Assembly (NCBI RefSeq): GCF_026225065.1
Contig: NZ_JAMFSB010000294.1
Span: 1-63,980, forward strand
Direction: 5' to 3'
Source of the DNA: Paraburkholderia sp.
GTDB lineage: Bacteria; Pseudomonadota; Gammaproteobacteria; Burkholderiales; Burkholderiaceae
DNA length: 63,980 bases
Below, piece by piece: positions 8,521 through 17,409 of the stretch (the first letter of the stretch is position 1; each line of letters starts with the position of its first letter). A model generated the notes under the pieces. It made no database searches. It was not told where the DNA came from and saw only the letters and a list, made by a program, of their open reading frames with translations. The translations under genes were made by a program, and so were the position numbers.

Positions 8521-9800
8521 GCCTGCTCCATCATTGCACGCCACTGCCTGTACGCTTCGCGCATGCCCGTCTCGTCGGTGGCATGTGCGGTCTTTTCGCC
8601 GTTTGCCGCGGTGGTCTCGCGGTTGAGCCCGCGGTTCACCAGGATCGGCACATCGGGCCCGGCGTGCGAGCCGCGCTGCACGCGCTCCCACGCTTCCGCA
8701 TCGTCGGGGCTGCCGAACCCGAAGGGACCCTGAAAGTGTTCGTGAATGCGCAGGCGCACGCGGTTCGCTTCATCGGGTCCGCCGTCCATCGCGAGCGCGA
8801 CGTGGCGGATTTCCGTTTCCTCGGCAGACAGCGGCCGCAGTACGCGGAAGAATGCCATCGATAACGCCAGATTCGGAAACAGATTCAGATTGAAGCCGAC
8901 CCCCATCAGCGAGCGCACGATGCGCCGGACTTCATCGGGCGAGTGACGCTCGGCCAGCTTCGTGACGAGGTCGTTGAAACGCTCGGGCAGCGGCGCACCG
9001 TCGTCGTGGTCGAGATCGACCAGCTCCGGTACGAGCACCGCAAGGCTATGGCCATTGCCGAGCGAGCGGCAGAAGGCGTCGTCGCTTGTCATGAAACTGG
9101 TGATCACGGCGGCTGTTTCATCGTCGATCGATTTCATCCACGACTTGTGGACGACCGGGAAGTGATAGAGGTCAGTGGTGTTTTCCAGCTGGATTTTCCA
9201 GTTGCCCTTGAACCTGAACTTATGCTCACCGTTCGCCTTGATCGGATAGCCGGCGCCCTGCTTCATGAACAGATCGATCCACGGCTTGGCGCCGCCGAGA
9301 AAGTCTTCCAGCGGCTCGATCTCCTCGTTGAAGCTCGCGAAGATCAGTCCTTGATAGATCCCCACACGCAGCGATTTCAGCGGCAGGTCGTTTTTCTCGC
9401 AGACACCTTCGTAGCCGTCGCCATAGGGCAGAGCGCGCAACGTACCGTCGAGCGCATACGACCAGCTGTGATAGGGGCACGTAAAGCCTTTTGCGTTGCC
9501 CTTGTGTTCCTCGCAGACGGTGGCGCCACGATGGCGGCAGCGGTTTTGCAAAACGTTCACCGCACCGCTCTTGTCGCGTACCACGATGACGGGTTGACGC
9601 CCAATCGTCGTGGTGCGGAAATCTCCGGAATTCGGCAGCTCGCTTTCGTGCGCGACCCAGATCCACGTCTTGTAGAAAATGCGCTCGAGTTCCGCTTCGA
9701 AGAGCGCTGGATCGTAGTACAGGGACGGTGCAATGCGGTCGGGCAGTGCGCGACGATGCAGGGCGTCGGTGTTGATGGTTTGATAGAGAGTGTCGCTCAT
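8517..9800 (-). CDS. Aromatic-ring-hydroxylating dioxygenase, alpha subunit
   Basis: A 427-aa Rieske oxygenase large subunit. The Rieske 2Fe-2S ligands are Cys88, His90, Cys108 and His111 (NRCRHRGATVC and CPYHSW). The catalytic mononuclear iron site has Asp210, His213 and His218 in ENTTDLYHFPVVH, with the bridging Asp intact. It inserts O2 into an aromatic or indolic ring using electrons from a separate reductase. First gene of the operon running to the amidase; its promoter (9890-9918) shares a motif with two transporter promoters. The divergent LysR gene at 9970 is the likely regulator. Substrate not determinable; the anthranilate/benzoate or IacC groups are possible. Confidence 0.92.
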   Translation of the reverse strand: MSDTLYQTINTDALHRRALPDRIAPSLYYDPALFEAELERIFYKTWIWVAHESELPNSGDFRTTTIGRQPVIVVRDKSGAVNVLQNRCRHRGATVCEEHKGNAKGFTCPYHSWSYALDGTLRALPYGDGYEGVCEKNDLPLKSLRVGIYQGLIFASFNEEIEPLEDFLGGAKPWIDLFMKQGAGYPIKANGEHKFRFKGNWKIQLENTTDLYHFPVVHKSWMKSIDDETAAVITSFMTSDDAFCRSLGNGHSLAVLVPELVDLDHDDGAPLPERFNDLVTKLAERHSPDEVRRIVRSLMGVGFNLNLFPNLALSMAFFRVLRPLSAEETEIRHVALAMDGGPDEANRVRLRIHEHFQGPFGFGSPDDAEAWERVQRGSHAGPDVPILVNRGLNRETTAANGEKTAHATDETGMREAYRQWRAMMEQA

Positions 9801-9889
9801 CGGTGTCTCTGGGTTGTCACGGTAGAGTTTCTTTGAAGTTGTATCGAGGCCAGGGCACGCGCAATGCGCTTTGCGCTAGCGTTTTCACT

Positions 9890-9918
9890 AGTTTCGGCGT
9901 GTAGCCAATATCGGTCAA
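9890..9918 (-). promoter_or_regulatory. Candidate promoter A of dioxygenase operon
   Basis: On the minus strand TTGACC (9913-9918) is followed after 17 nt by GAAACT (9890-9895), giving a start site near 9883, about 83 nt before the alpha-subunit ATG. Upstream of the -35 is CATTTTAGATCG. Sites B (12281-12309) and C (17311-17339) share this arrangement. The poor -10 fits an activator-dependent promoter, probably LysR-controlled. Confidence 0.5.
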
Positions 9919-9969
9919 ATCGATCTAAAATGAGTTGCCGAATAAGTGACGCAAATAATAGGTAGCCCC

Positions 9970-10890
9970 ATGACTTCGCTTGACCATATCGATCTCAACC
10001 TCCTGCGGGTTTTTCAAGCCATCGTGGAAGAGCGCAGTCTGACCAAGGCGGGGGAACGCCTTGCGCTTTCGCAGCCCGCTGTGAGCTATGCGCTTGGCCG
10101 CCTGCGTACACTATTCGACGATCAACTTTTTATTCGCACCCGCTCGGGCATGCAGCCCACGCCTATCGCACTGGAACTCGCGACGATCGTGGGCCGTGCG
10201 CTTGACACCGTGCGCGAGGCGCTGCGCTACGCCGAGTCATTCGATCCGGCGGTGAGCACGCGCACGTTTCGGCTATCGCTATCCGATGCGGGCGAAATGG
10301 CCTATCTGCCCGTGATCTGCAAGGCATTGCACGAACAGGCACCGCGTACCCGGCTCATTGTGCAACCGATGCCCGTGGAGGAAATGGAAGATGCGCTGCG
10401 TTCCAGCAAGCTGGACTTTGCCATCGGCAATCTTCCCGAACTGATGGCGCGCACGCGCCACCAGTTGCTGTTTGAAGAGGAATACGTATGTATGACGCGG
10501 CGCCGCCGCGGCTTGCCTACGGGCAAGAAGCTTGACCTCGAGAATTTTCTTGGCGCATCGCACATCCAGGTGCGCTCTCTCGAGCATAGTCACCACGCTT
10601 TGGACGACGCGCTGCGGGCGCAGGGCGTCGGTCGGAATATCGCGCTTGAATTGCCGCACTTCGTCGCGTTGCCGAACATCCTGATGGTGACGGATCTTTA
10701 CGCGACGCTGCCAAAGCGTCTCGCGCAAATCCTGAACAAGGCTAAGGCATTTCAGATCTACGATTTACCGGTCCGCTTGCCGGCGGCCTCGGTGACGATG
10801 CATTGGCACGAGCACTTTCACGACGAGGACGGCATTGTGTGGATGAGAAACCTGCTGGTCGAGTCGGTACGGAAATTCGACCAGTTGTAA
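9970..10890 (+). CDS. LysR-family regulator (catabolic region, copy 1)
   Basis: 306 aa from the ATG at 9970; an in-frame GTG at 9946 would add 8 residues. It has the DLNLLRVFQAIVEERSLTKA start, the winged HTH (LALSQPAVSYALGRLRTLFD, then QLFIRTRSGMQPTP) and the effector domain. This is the NahR/NodD-like subgroup with a DLNLL start. It is divergent from the dioxygenase operon, the standard arrangement for an LTTR controlling an aromatic pathway. It resembles the regulator at 12382-13302 along its length, suggesting related ligands or sites. Confidence 0.9.
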   Translation: MTSLDHIDLNLLRVFQAIVEERSLTKAGERLALSQPAVSYALGRLRTLFDDQLFIRTRSGMQPTPIALELATIVGRALDTVREALRYAESFDPAVSTRTFRLSLSDAGEMAYLPVICKALHEQAPRTRLIVQPMPVEEMEDALRSSKLDFAIGNLPELMARTRHQLLFEEEYVCMTRRRRGLPTGKKLDLENFLGASHIQVRSLEHSHHALDDALRAQGVGRNIALELPHFVALPNILMVTDLYATLPKRLAQILNKAKAFQIYDLPVRLPAASVTMHWHEHFHDEDGIVWMRNLLVESVRKFDQL

Positions 10891-10907
10891 AGGAACGAGG
10901 CCGTGCA

Positions 10908-12218
10908 CTACGTTGAGGCGCGCGTCTCGTGCGTGAAGCGCAGCGTGACGACGGTCACGAGCCCGAGCAGCATGAGAAAGAGCGAAACGGGCCAGTACGC
11001 GTGGTAGTGCGAAAGTAGCGCAACGGCAATCAGCGGAGACATGCCGCCCGCAAAAATTGATGCCACTTCGTGCCCAAGTGCAACGCCGGAATAACGCACC
11101 TCGGTGCTGAACAGCTCGCCAACGAGCGCAGGCAGGGTGCCGATCATCGCGCCGTGGCAGACCGCCGTGCCGAGCACGAGTGCCAGGTAGATCAGGGGCG
11201 TGGAACGAGTGTTCAGCAGCCAGAAAAACGGAAATGCCATCACCATGAGCGATACGGCGCCGATCAGGTAGACGGGCTTGCGTCCCAGCTTGTCCGAGAG
11301 CTTGCCCCATAGCAGCATGGCGCCCATTTCGACGACCATGGCCAGCATGACGGCCGTGAGCATGGTCGAACTGGCGATGCCGGCGAACTTGCCGTAGACC
11401 AGTGAGAACGCGAGGAAAATATACGCGCCGCCGTTTTCCGCTACGCGCAGACCCATCGCTATCAGGATTTCCTTAGGATGCCGTTTGATTGCTTCCAGCA
11501 CCGGCATATGCGATGTCCTGCCGGCATGCTCGGCGTTTTCGAACTCGCGGCTTTCCGGCAGGTTGTAGCGGATATAGACGCCGAGCGCAAAGATCAGGAC
11601 ACTCGCGAGGAACGGCAAGCGCCAACCCCAGGCGAGGAACTGTGCGTGGGGTAGCGCCTGCGCCGCGAGAAAGGCGCCGGAAGACAGAACGAAACCGCCG
11701 CCCACGCCCAGTTGACTCCACGCAGCGTAGTAGCCGCGCTTTTCCGGCGGTGCATTTTCGCTGATCATCAGCACGCCGCCGCCCCATTCGCCACCGGATG
11801 CCACGCCTTGCAGCAGGCGCAGTGCAACGAGCGCGGCGGGCGACCACAGTCCAGCCTGGGCATAGGTCGGCAATAGCCCGATCCCGAAGGTCGCGACACC
11901 CATGATCAGCAAGGTCCACACGAGCGACGCCTTGCGACCGTGGCGGTCGCCGATGTGGCCGAACACGATGCCGCCGAGCGGTCTTGCGACGAAGCCGATG
12001 GCGAATGCGGCGAATGCGCCTAGCGTGCCGATTAGCGGGTCGGCATTGGCGGGAAAGAACAGTTGCCCGAAGACGAGCGCCGCAGCGGTTCCGTAGACGA
12101 AGAAGTCGTACCACTCCATCGCATTGCCCGCGACAGAGGCGACGACGATCCGCCTAAGGGTCGTGCTATTGGACGCCGCAGTTGCGATTGAGGGGGTGGA
12201 TGGTTGCACGGATGCCAT
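10908..12218 (-). CDS. MHS-type MFS transporter (copy 1)
   Basis: A 436-aa, 12-TM metabolite:H+ symporter-type carrier. Family signatures: GNAMEWYDFFVYGTAAALVF in TM1, GHIGDRHGRK between TM2 and TM3, LQGVASGGEWGG in TM4-5 and GKLSDKLGRKPVYLIGA in the second half. The ATG at 12218 is chosen because it directly precedes the family N-terminus; an upstream ATG is possible. MHS carriers import aromatic acids, dicarboxylates or osmolytes. Promoter B lies upstream. It is 34-40% similar by eye to the carrier at 15883-17223 and likely takes up the pathway substrate. Confidence 0.9.
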   Translation of the reverse strand: MASVQPSTPSIATAASNSTTLRRIVVASVAGNAMEWYDFFVYGTAAALVFGQLFFPANADPLIGTLGAFAAFAIGFVARPLGGIVFGHIGDRHGRKASLVWTLLIMGVATFGIGLLPTYAQAGLWSPAALVALRLLQGVASGGEWGGGVLMISENAPPEKRGYYAAWSQLGVGGGFVLSSGAFLAAQALPHAQFLAWGWRLPFLASVLIFALGVYIRYNLPESREFENAEHAGRTSHMPVLEAIKRHPKEILIAMGLRVAENGGAYIFLAFSLVYGKFAGIASSTMLTAVMLAMVVEMGAMLLWGKLSDKLGRKPVYLIGAVSLMVMAFPFFWLLNTRSTPLIYLALVLGTAVCHGAMIGTLPALVGELFSTEVRYSGVALGHEVASIFAGGMSPLIAVALLSHYHAYWPVSLFLMLLGLVTVVTLRFTHETRAST

Positions 12219-12280
12219 GTTAGCTCGGGAGGAAAGAGTCGGGCGTCGCGACCTCATCGAGAGGGCTTCGCATGGCAAAC

Positions 12281-12309
12281 AGTTTCGACGCGCCATTTCG
12301 GTGCGTCAA
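12281..12309 (-). promoter_or_regulatory. Candidate promoter B of MFS transporter 1
   Basis: On the minus strand TTGACG (12304-12309), a 17-nt spacer and GAAACT (12281-12286) repeat the layout of promoter A, including the identical -10 hexamer and the CATTTT box 9 nt upstream of the -35. The predicted start is near 12274, about 56 nt before the transporter ATG. Confidence 0.5.
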
Positions 12310-12381
12310 ATTCGCCGAAAATGGAGTTGGGTATCAGTGCAGCAAATGAGCAGTGCGGCAAGTGTGTTCTGGAAGCGGGTT

Positions 12382-13302
12382 CTAAAAGCCGGCCTGATGA
12401 AACATTCCGTAGATCGCTTCGCGCAGCCACGCGATGCCCGGGTCGGCCGAGAACTGCGCATGCGAGTGCACCTGAATCTCGATGGGCGGAAGCGCGAACG
12501 GCAAGGGCAGAATCCGGAACGCCCCGTTCTGGTTGAAGCGCAGGGCGATGCTGCGTGGGAAAATCACCGCAAGATCGGTGTGCCTGACGATTTCAGGCGC
12601 CACGACGAAATGCGGCAAGCGCAACACGACATCGCGCTTGAGATTCAATTCCTCCAGCCATTGCTCGACCATTCTGTGACCGGTCGCGTTAGTGCTGGCA
12701 TACACGTAACGCAGACCGGCGAGGTCTTCTTTGGTGGGTGCCGGCGTTTGCAAAGGATGGCCGGCTCGCACGACGCAAACGTGCTCGTCGACGAATAGCG
12801 TCTTGCTGACGCAGCCGGGATCGAGTCCCGGCACATAACCCAGCGCAAGATCGACCTTGCCGCTACGCATGGCAGCGGTCACCGATTCGACCGGGAAATT
12901 GGTGACTTCGATCCGGATGCCGCGCGCCGTGCCTTCTAGCATGGCGAGGATCGGCGGCAGAAAATAGAACTCCGACATATCGGACATCGATACGCGAAAA
13001 ACCCGCTCGGCCGTCGCCGGGTCGAATTTCGTGAGCTGCTGCACCGCGACGTTGATGATCCCGAATGCCTGGGCGAGTGGCGGATACAGGTGGGCGGCCG
13101 CGTCCGTGGGGGCCATGCCGGTAGGCGTACGGACGAACAACGGATCGTCGAACAGCGTGCGGAGCCTGCGCAGCGCATGGCTGACGGCCGGTTGCGTCAG
13201 GCCCAGGCGGTCTCCCGCAGCAGTCAGGCTGCGCAGATCCCAGATGGCCATGAACACGCGCAGCAGATTCAGATCGGTATCGCCCGGGTTTGATTTGGTC
13301 AT
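12382..13302 (-). CDS. LysR-family regulator (catabolic region, copy 2)
   Basis: A 306-aa LTTR: DLNLLRVFMAIWDLRSLTAA, HTH LGLTQPAVSHALRRLRTLFD, then PLFVRTPTGMAPTD, and the substrate-binding domain. Its ATG at 13302 overlaps the stop of the EthD-like gene by 4 nt (ATGA), so this regulator is the last gene of the monooxygenase operon and is co-expressed with its probable targets. It is close in sequence and architecture to the LTTR at 9970, so the two may bind related sites such as the shared promoter motif. Confidence 0.9.
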   Translation of the reverse strand: MTKSNPGDTDLNLLRVFMAIWDLRSLTAAGDRLGLTQPAVSHALRRLRTLFDDPLFVRTPTGMAPTDAAAHLYPPLAQAFGIINVAVQQLTKFDPATAERVFRVSMSDMSEFYFLPPILAMLEGTARGIRIEVTNFPVESVTAAMRSGKVDLALGYVPGLDPGCVSKTLFVDEHVCVVRAGHPLQTPAPTKEDLAGLRYVYASTNATGHRMVEQWLEELNLKRDVVLRLPHFVVAPEIVRHTDLAVIFPRSIALRFNQNGAFRILPLPFALPPIEIQVHSHAQFSADPGIAWLREAIYGMFHQAGF

Positions 13303-14033
13303 GACCTTCGATAGCTTGGCTCCTCGCGCAGATTACCGTAAATGCTACGCATCGGGTAATGCGGGGTGCTCCCGCTATACGGCGGAAAGCGATCGAAGTC
13401 GAGCTTCATGCGGGCGCGGACCGGAGAGGCCAAGGCGGCCGACAGGGCGAGTGGATCGTCGAATACCACCTTGTTGCGCTGCATTGCCGTGGCGCGCGGC
13501 AAGGCGAGCCCGCTGCGGTAGTCGACCCGCGTGTAGATCTCCAGTTCGCGGATGCCCGGAAGCTCGGCCATGAGCGGCGGATGGTGAATGAGGTAGTGCG
13601 TGAGCCAGGCGTTGAAATCGACAGCTTCGCCTTCGTAGCTGACGAGATACGTGCATCGTTCAGCGGGTTGTTGCGGTACACCTGCACCCGCAGGTGTGGC
13701 AAAGGTCCGCACAGCCATGACCTGCTGCGCGAACAGGCTCTGATGTGAGGACGCACCCGAAATGTCGAGGGCAGCCTGTATACGGCCGTCGCGTTCAAGC
13801 GCCATCTCCAGCGCGCCAAGGTCGTCGAAATACCACTGCAGGACGGAGTGCGGGTGCTTCTCAGGCGCGCTCAACAGAGGATCGCCTCGTGCGGGTTCCA
13901 CCGGACGATGGATCACGAGACGCCTCAGGCCATCCATCGCATGGGTGGCGGCATGCAGGGACGCAGCGTCGATTGTGGGCGCCACATCAGGCATGTCGCC
14001 GACCGTGCCGATCAGAAAGAGGCAGACGTCCAT
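13299..14033 (-). CDS. Double EthD/Dabb-like domain protein
   Basis: 244 aa with two similar ferredoxin-like halves. The first starts MDVCLFLIGTVGD; the second starts near residue 127 with CTYLVSYEGEAVDFNAWLTH and HHPPLMAELPGIRELEIYTR, which matches the EthD pattern (strand, helix, then H..L....PGI....Y). EthD-type proteins are small accessory or isomerase-like dimers in oxygenase pathways; a fused double unit mimics the dimer. The start is 2 nt after the flavin-reductase stop, and the end overlaps the LysR gene. It therefore belongs to the monooxygenase operon. The reaction is unknown. Confidence 0.65.
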   Translation of the reverse strand: MDVCLFLIGTVGDMPDVAPTIDAASLHAATHAMDGLRRLVIHRPVEPARGDPLLSAPEKHPHSVLQWYFDDLGALEMALERDGRIQAALDISGASSHQSLFAQQVMAVRTFATPAGAGVPQQPAERCTYLVSYEGEAVDFNAWLTHYLIHHPPLMAELPGIRELEIYTRVDYRSGLALPRATAMQRNKVVFDDPLALSAALASPVRARMKLDFDRFPPYSGSTPHYPMRSIYGNLREEPSYRRS

Positions 14034-14035
14034 GC

Positions 14036-14590
14036 TTACCTCGCCGTGGCGGCGCTGCCCGAAGGCGTCGCCACGCCGGGCCGCTCAAGCCGGTGGAACT
14101 GCCGTCCGAAATAGATCAGGCCGTCGCCGTCCTCTCGCATCGAAATGTGATCGATGCGTACGAACAGGACCGAGTGCGAGCCTACCGCCTTGCTGTCGAC
14201 AATCCGCCCTTCGAGCCTCGCGATGGCGTCCGACAGCACCGGCACGGCAGAGGAGCCAGCGGTCCACCCGCAATGTTCGAAGCGTTCGTCCATCGAGCAG
14301 CCTGTCAGGCCGGCAAACGTGCGTGCAAGCTCCTGGCATTCCGCGGCCAGCACATTGATGCAGACAATGCGGTTTTGCCGCAGCAGGTCGTGCACGTAGC
14401 TGGTCTGGTTGATGCACACCAGCATGGTGGGCGGTGCATCCGTCACCGAGCAGACCGCGCTGGCAGTGATGCCGCAGCGTCCATGCGGGCCGTCCGTCGT
14501 GATGATGTTGACCGCTGCCGGCAGATACGCCATTGCGTCACGGAACTGGCGCCGGGTGTCGTCGCTCGTCATGGTGTTGTCCTCGGTCAT
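14036..14590 (-). CDS. Flavin reductase (HpaC-like) of a two-component monooxygenase
   Basis: A 184-aa NAD(P)H:flavin oxidoreductase. The pattern FRDAMAYLPAAVNIITTDGP, then GITASAVCSVTDAPPTMLVC, then NFLA-like VCINVLAAECQELARTFAG and a C-terminal LIYFGRQFHRL is that of the HpaC/RutF group that supplies reduced FMN or FAD. The ATG at 14590 has GGAG 8 nt upstream, inside the end of the preceding oxygenase gene (15-nt overlap zone), showing coupling. The partner is the acyl-CoA-dehydrogenase-like oxygenase at 14604-15821. Confidence 0.88.
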   Translation of the reverse strand: MTEDNTMTSDDTRRQFRDAMAYLPAAVNIITTDGPHGRCGITASAVCSVTDAPPTMLVCINQTSYVHDLLRQNRIVCINVLAAECQELARTFAGLTGCSMDERFEHCGWTAGSSAVPVLSDAIARLEGRIVDSKAVGSHSVLFVRIDHISMREDGDGLIYFGRQFHRLERPGVATPSGSAATAR

Positions 14591-14603
14591 AAGGGGCTCC
14601 GCA

Positions 14604-15821
14604 TCACGGATAGGGCGTGACGGGCGGAATGCCGACGAACAGCGCACCCGATGCATCGTAGGTGCCCTCGCCAAGAAACGCGTGCTGTGTCACTACGATT
14701 GAATCGCGCACCAGCCGCTGCAGGCGGTTCTCGCGGTAGATCGCTGCAATGCCGGCCATCTGATACGCCTGCATCACGACCTCTGCGCCAACCTGCGCCG
14801 CGTGCGTTGCGCTGAGCCGCAAGAGGTTTGCCTGAGCCGGCGTCACGGGATCGCCCGCCAGAATCGTGTGCCACGCGGCTTCCGCGGATTCGAAGAAGAA
14901 AGCCCGCGCGCTGCGCCAGTTGGCCTCCGCCTTCGCGAGACCCGAGCGGTAATAGGCCCGGTCCGCCAGCCGCGGTGCGCCGGTGGTGGTCTGCGTGACG
15001 CCGGACATTTGCGCAAGCAGATCAAGCGCGGCGCGCGCCAGCCCGATGTTGACCGCAGCGTGCACCTGGGCCTGATACGCGATAGCGGGGTATCGATAGA
15101 GCGGCTCGTCGATGAGGGCCGCGCCGCCGCGCACGAAGGTCCATTGGGCGTCGACGAACTTGTTCTGCAAGCGCAGATCGTGGCTGCCGGTGCCCTGCAT
15201 GCCGACCACGTTCCAGTTTTCGACGATCTCGACCTCGCTCGCCGGGAAAACGGCTGTGAATGGTTTCCCGGCGCCCGCTTCGCCCGTGTTGGCCGGGACG
15301 CCGCCGATGCCCACCCCGATCCAGTCCGCGCCCTTGCAACCGCTGGCGAAACGCCACTGCCCGCTGACCAGGTAGCCGTGCGGAGCCTGTGCGGCTTTCT
15401 GAAGTGGATAGAGGCCACCGGCAAACACCTGATCTGGCCCACTCGCATAGATGTGCGCCTGAGTCTCGAGCGGCAGCGCCGCGAGATAGGTGTTCGCCGA
15501 GCCGAATGCCGCCACCCATGCAGTCGATCCATCGGCAATGGCAATGCGTTCGAGCGTTTCCAGAAAACGCGGCGGCGGCAGTGCGTCGCCGCCGAAGCGG
15601 CGCGGCGTGCTGGCGCGGAAAATACCCGCGCGTTTCATCTTCGCGACCATGTCACGCGGGATGTGGGACAACTGATCGAATTCGTCCCGGCGGCGTTCGA
15701 TTTCCTCGATCAGGATATCCAGGCTGATCGGGCCTGGGTACTCCGGATAGTCAGTGGCTGGACTGCCGGGCTGGGCGTTGTAGACATAAGTCGATGCGCC
15801 TGAGCTTTGGAGGGTTTGCAT
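14604..15821 (-). CDS. Flavin-dependent monooxygenase, oxygenase subunit (acyl-CoA dehydrogenase fold)
   Basis: A 405-aa group D flavin monooxygenase. It has the acyl-CoA-dehydrogenase layout: an N-terminal helical domain (RRRDEFDQLSHIPRDMVAKM, FGGDALPPPRFLETLERIA), a middle beta domain (YLVSGQWRFASGCKGADWIG, WNVVGMQGTGSHD) and a C-terminal helical bundle. The conserved Glu of true dehydrogenases is not evident, as expected for hydroxylases such as HsaA, DszC or IacA. It uses the reduced flavin made by the next gene. It follows the MFS gene by 61 bp and probably shares its promoter C. Substrate likely a phenol or indole. Confidence 0.85.
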   Translation of the reverse strand: MQTLQSSGASTYVYNAQPGSPATDYPEYPGPISLDILIEEIERRRDEFDQLSHIPRDMVAKMKRAGIFRASTPRRFGGDALPPPRFLETLERIAIADGSTAWVAAFGSANTYLAALPLETQAHIYASGPDQVFAGGLYPLQKAAQAPHGYLVSGQWRFASGCKGADWIGVGIGGVPANTGEAGAGKPFTAVFPASEVEIVENWNVVGMQGTGSHDLRLQNKFVDAQWTFVRGGAALIDEPLYRYPAIAYQAQVHAAVNIGLARAALDLLAQMSGVTQTTTGAPRLADRAYYRSGLAKAEANWRSARAFFFESAEAAWHTILAGDPVTPAQANLLRLSATHAAQVGAEVVMQAYQMAGIAAIYRENRLQRLVRDSIVVTQHAFLGEGTYDASGALFVGIPPVTPYP

Positions 15822-15882
15822 GCTCGATACCTTGAATGTATTGACGAAACGAATTGCGTTGCGGGCTACTGCCGTTGCGGTG

Positions 15883-17223
15883 TCATTGGGCGTCCTGTCT
15901 GGCCTGCAGCCGTAGCGCCTTGGGGAAAGTCTCGGGCGCGAGACAGGTGGCCAGCACGGTAATCAGCCCAAGCACGCCGAGATAGAGGGCGACGGGCGTC
16001 GCACTGTGGTAATGCGCGAGCAGGGCCGTGGCAACCATCGGCGAGAGGCCGGCGCCCAGCACCGATGAAATCTCACGTCCAATGCCGAGTCCCGAGAAGC
16101 GCAGATGGACCGGCAACAATTCGCTGATGAAGGCGGGTTGAGCGCCTTCGAGTATGCCGAGCGTAATGCTGTTGGCGAGAATGAGGGCGGCCATGACCTT
16201 GACGAATTCGCCGGAGCTCAGCAACATGAAGTAGGGGTAAGCGACCAGAACGATCGCAATGGCACCAACCAGGTAGACGGGCTTTCGGCCCACCTTGTCG
16301 GTAAGGTGTCCTGTGAATAGCGAGACCGGAATCATCAGCAGCATGGAGACCGTCAGCCCGCCGAGGAGCCACGACGAATTCAAGCCGATGAACTGACCGT
16401 AGGCGATCGAAAAGGCGAAGAAGATATACGATGCCGCGCCTTCCCCAAAGCGCAGGCCAAAGACCGTCAGCACCTGGCGGGGGCAACGGCGCAGCACTTC
16501 CGCAATCGGCAGACGGCTCTCCTTACCCGTTGCCCTGACTTCGGCGAACTCGGCGCTTTCCTGCACGGAGCGGCGCATCCACAGGCCGAGCACCACGAGC
16601 AGCGCACTGCAAAGAAACGGCATGCGCCAGCCCCAGCTCTGGAAGTCGTCGGGCGACAAGCGCTTGACGAGGAGGAACGCGAGCGTCGACAGGACGAAAC
16701 CAAACGCTGCGCCGCCAGGGCTCCAGGCTGCGAGTGCGCCGCGCTTTGACGCAGGGGCGCTCTCATGAATCAGCAGGATGCTGCCGCTCCATTCGCCGCC
16801 CGCTGCAAGGCCTTGAAGGATGCGCAGCAGCACGAGCAATACCGGAGCAGCCAGGCCGACTTGCTGGTAGGTGGGCAGCAGGCCCATGCAAGCGGTCGCG
16901 GTTCCCATTGTCAGCAGGGTCAGCATCATGACCGTCTTGCGCCCGTAGCGGTCGCCAATGTGGCCGCACAGTACACCACCGATCGGACGGGCGATGAAGC
17001 CCACCGTAAAGCCGCCGAATGCGGCAATCGTGCCTGTCAACGGATCGTTTCCGACCGGGAAAAACAGGTGGCCAAACACCAGCGCAGCGGCCGTGCCGTA
17101 CAGAAAAAAGTCATACCACTCGAGCACCTGTCCGAGCACGGCAGTCGTCACGGCACGGCGCACCGTGTTGATGGGACGGGCCGGAGAAGGAGAAGCAAGA
17201 GTCACTGTCGCGTCGGAGTTCAT
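15883..17223 (-). CDS. MHS-type MFS transporter (copy 2)
   Basis: A 446-aa, 12-TM carrier with the same signatures as the copy at 10908-12218: LEWYDFFLYGTAAALVFGHL, GHIGDRYGRKT, LQGLAAGGEWSG and GHLTDKVGRKPVYLVGA. The ATG at 17223 places the family start correctly; the frame continues upstream without further homology. Being first in the monooxygenase operon (MFS, oxygenase, reductase, EthD-like, LysR), it probably imports the monooxygenase substrate. Promoter C lies 88-116 nt upstream. Confidence 0.9.
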   Translation of the reverse strand: MNSDATVTLASPSPARPINTVRRAVTTAVLGQVLEWYDFFLYGTAAALVFGHLFFPVGNDPLTGTIAAFGGFTVGFIARPIGGVLCGHIGDRYGRKTVMMLTLLTMGTATACMGLLPTYQQVGLAAPVLLVLLRILQGLAAGGEWSGSILLIHESAPASKRGALAAWSPGGAAFGFVLSTLAFLLVKRLSPDDFQSWGWRMPFLCSALLVVLGLWMRRSVQESAEFAEVRATGKESRLPIAEVLRRCPRQVLTVFGLRFGEGAASYIFFAFSIAYGQFIGLNSSWLLGGLTVSMLLMIPVSLFTGHLTDKVGRKPVYLVGAIAIVLVAYPYFMLLSSGEFVKVMAALILANSITLGILEGAQPAFISELLPVHLRFSGLGIGREISSVLGAGLSPMVATALLAHYHSATPVALYLGVLGLITVLATCLAPETFPKALRLQARQDAQ

Positions 17224-17310
17224 GGTATTGGGCACACACGAAGTTGGAGTTCCTGCTCGCCGGAGACCGGGGGCAGCAGGCAGAGGAGACACGTCGGGAA
17301 ACATGGCCGA

Positions 17311-17339
17311 ACGATAGGCGTGGCGAAAGGGTCGGTCAA
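17311..17339 (-). promoter_or_regulatory. Candidate promoter C of MFS-monooxygenase operon
   Basis: On the minus strand TTGACC (17334-17339), a 17-nt spacer and TATCGT (17311-17316) form a good sigma70 promoter, with a start near 17304, about 81 nt before the MFS ATG. A CATTTTTG box upstream of the -35, followed by CGAATTTGACC, repeats the motif of promoters A and B. Confidence 0.55.
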
Positions 17340-17409
17340 ATTCGGGACAAAAATGAGCGCTATGAGCCAGCTTCATGTCGGGCGCGCTTCGCTCGCCGAA
17401 CTTCGCCCG

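Noticed and set aside
14802..15803. 333-codon plus-strand open frame
   Set aside because: Antisense to the flavin monooxygenase; composition is typical of a shadow frame.
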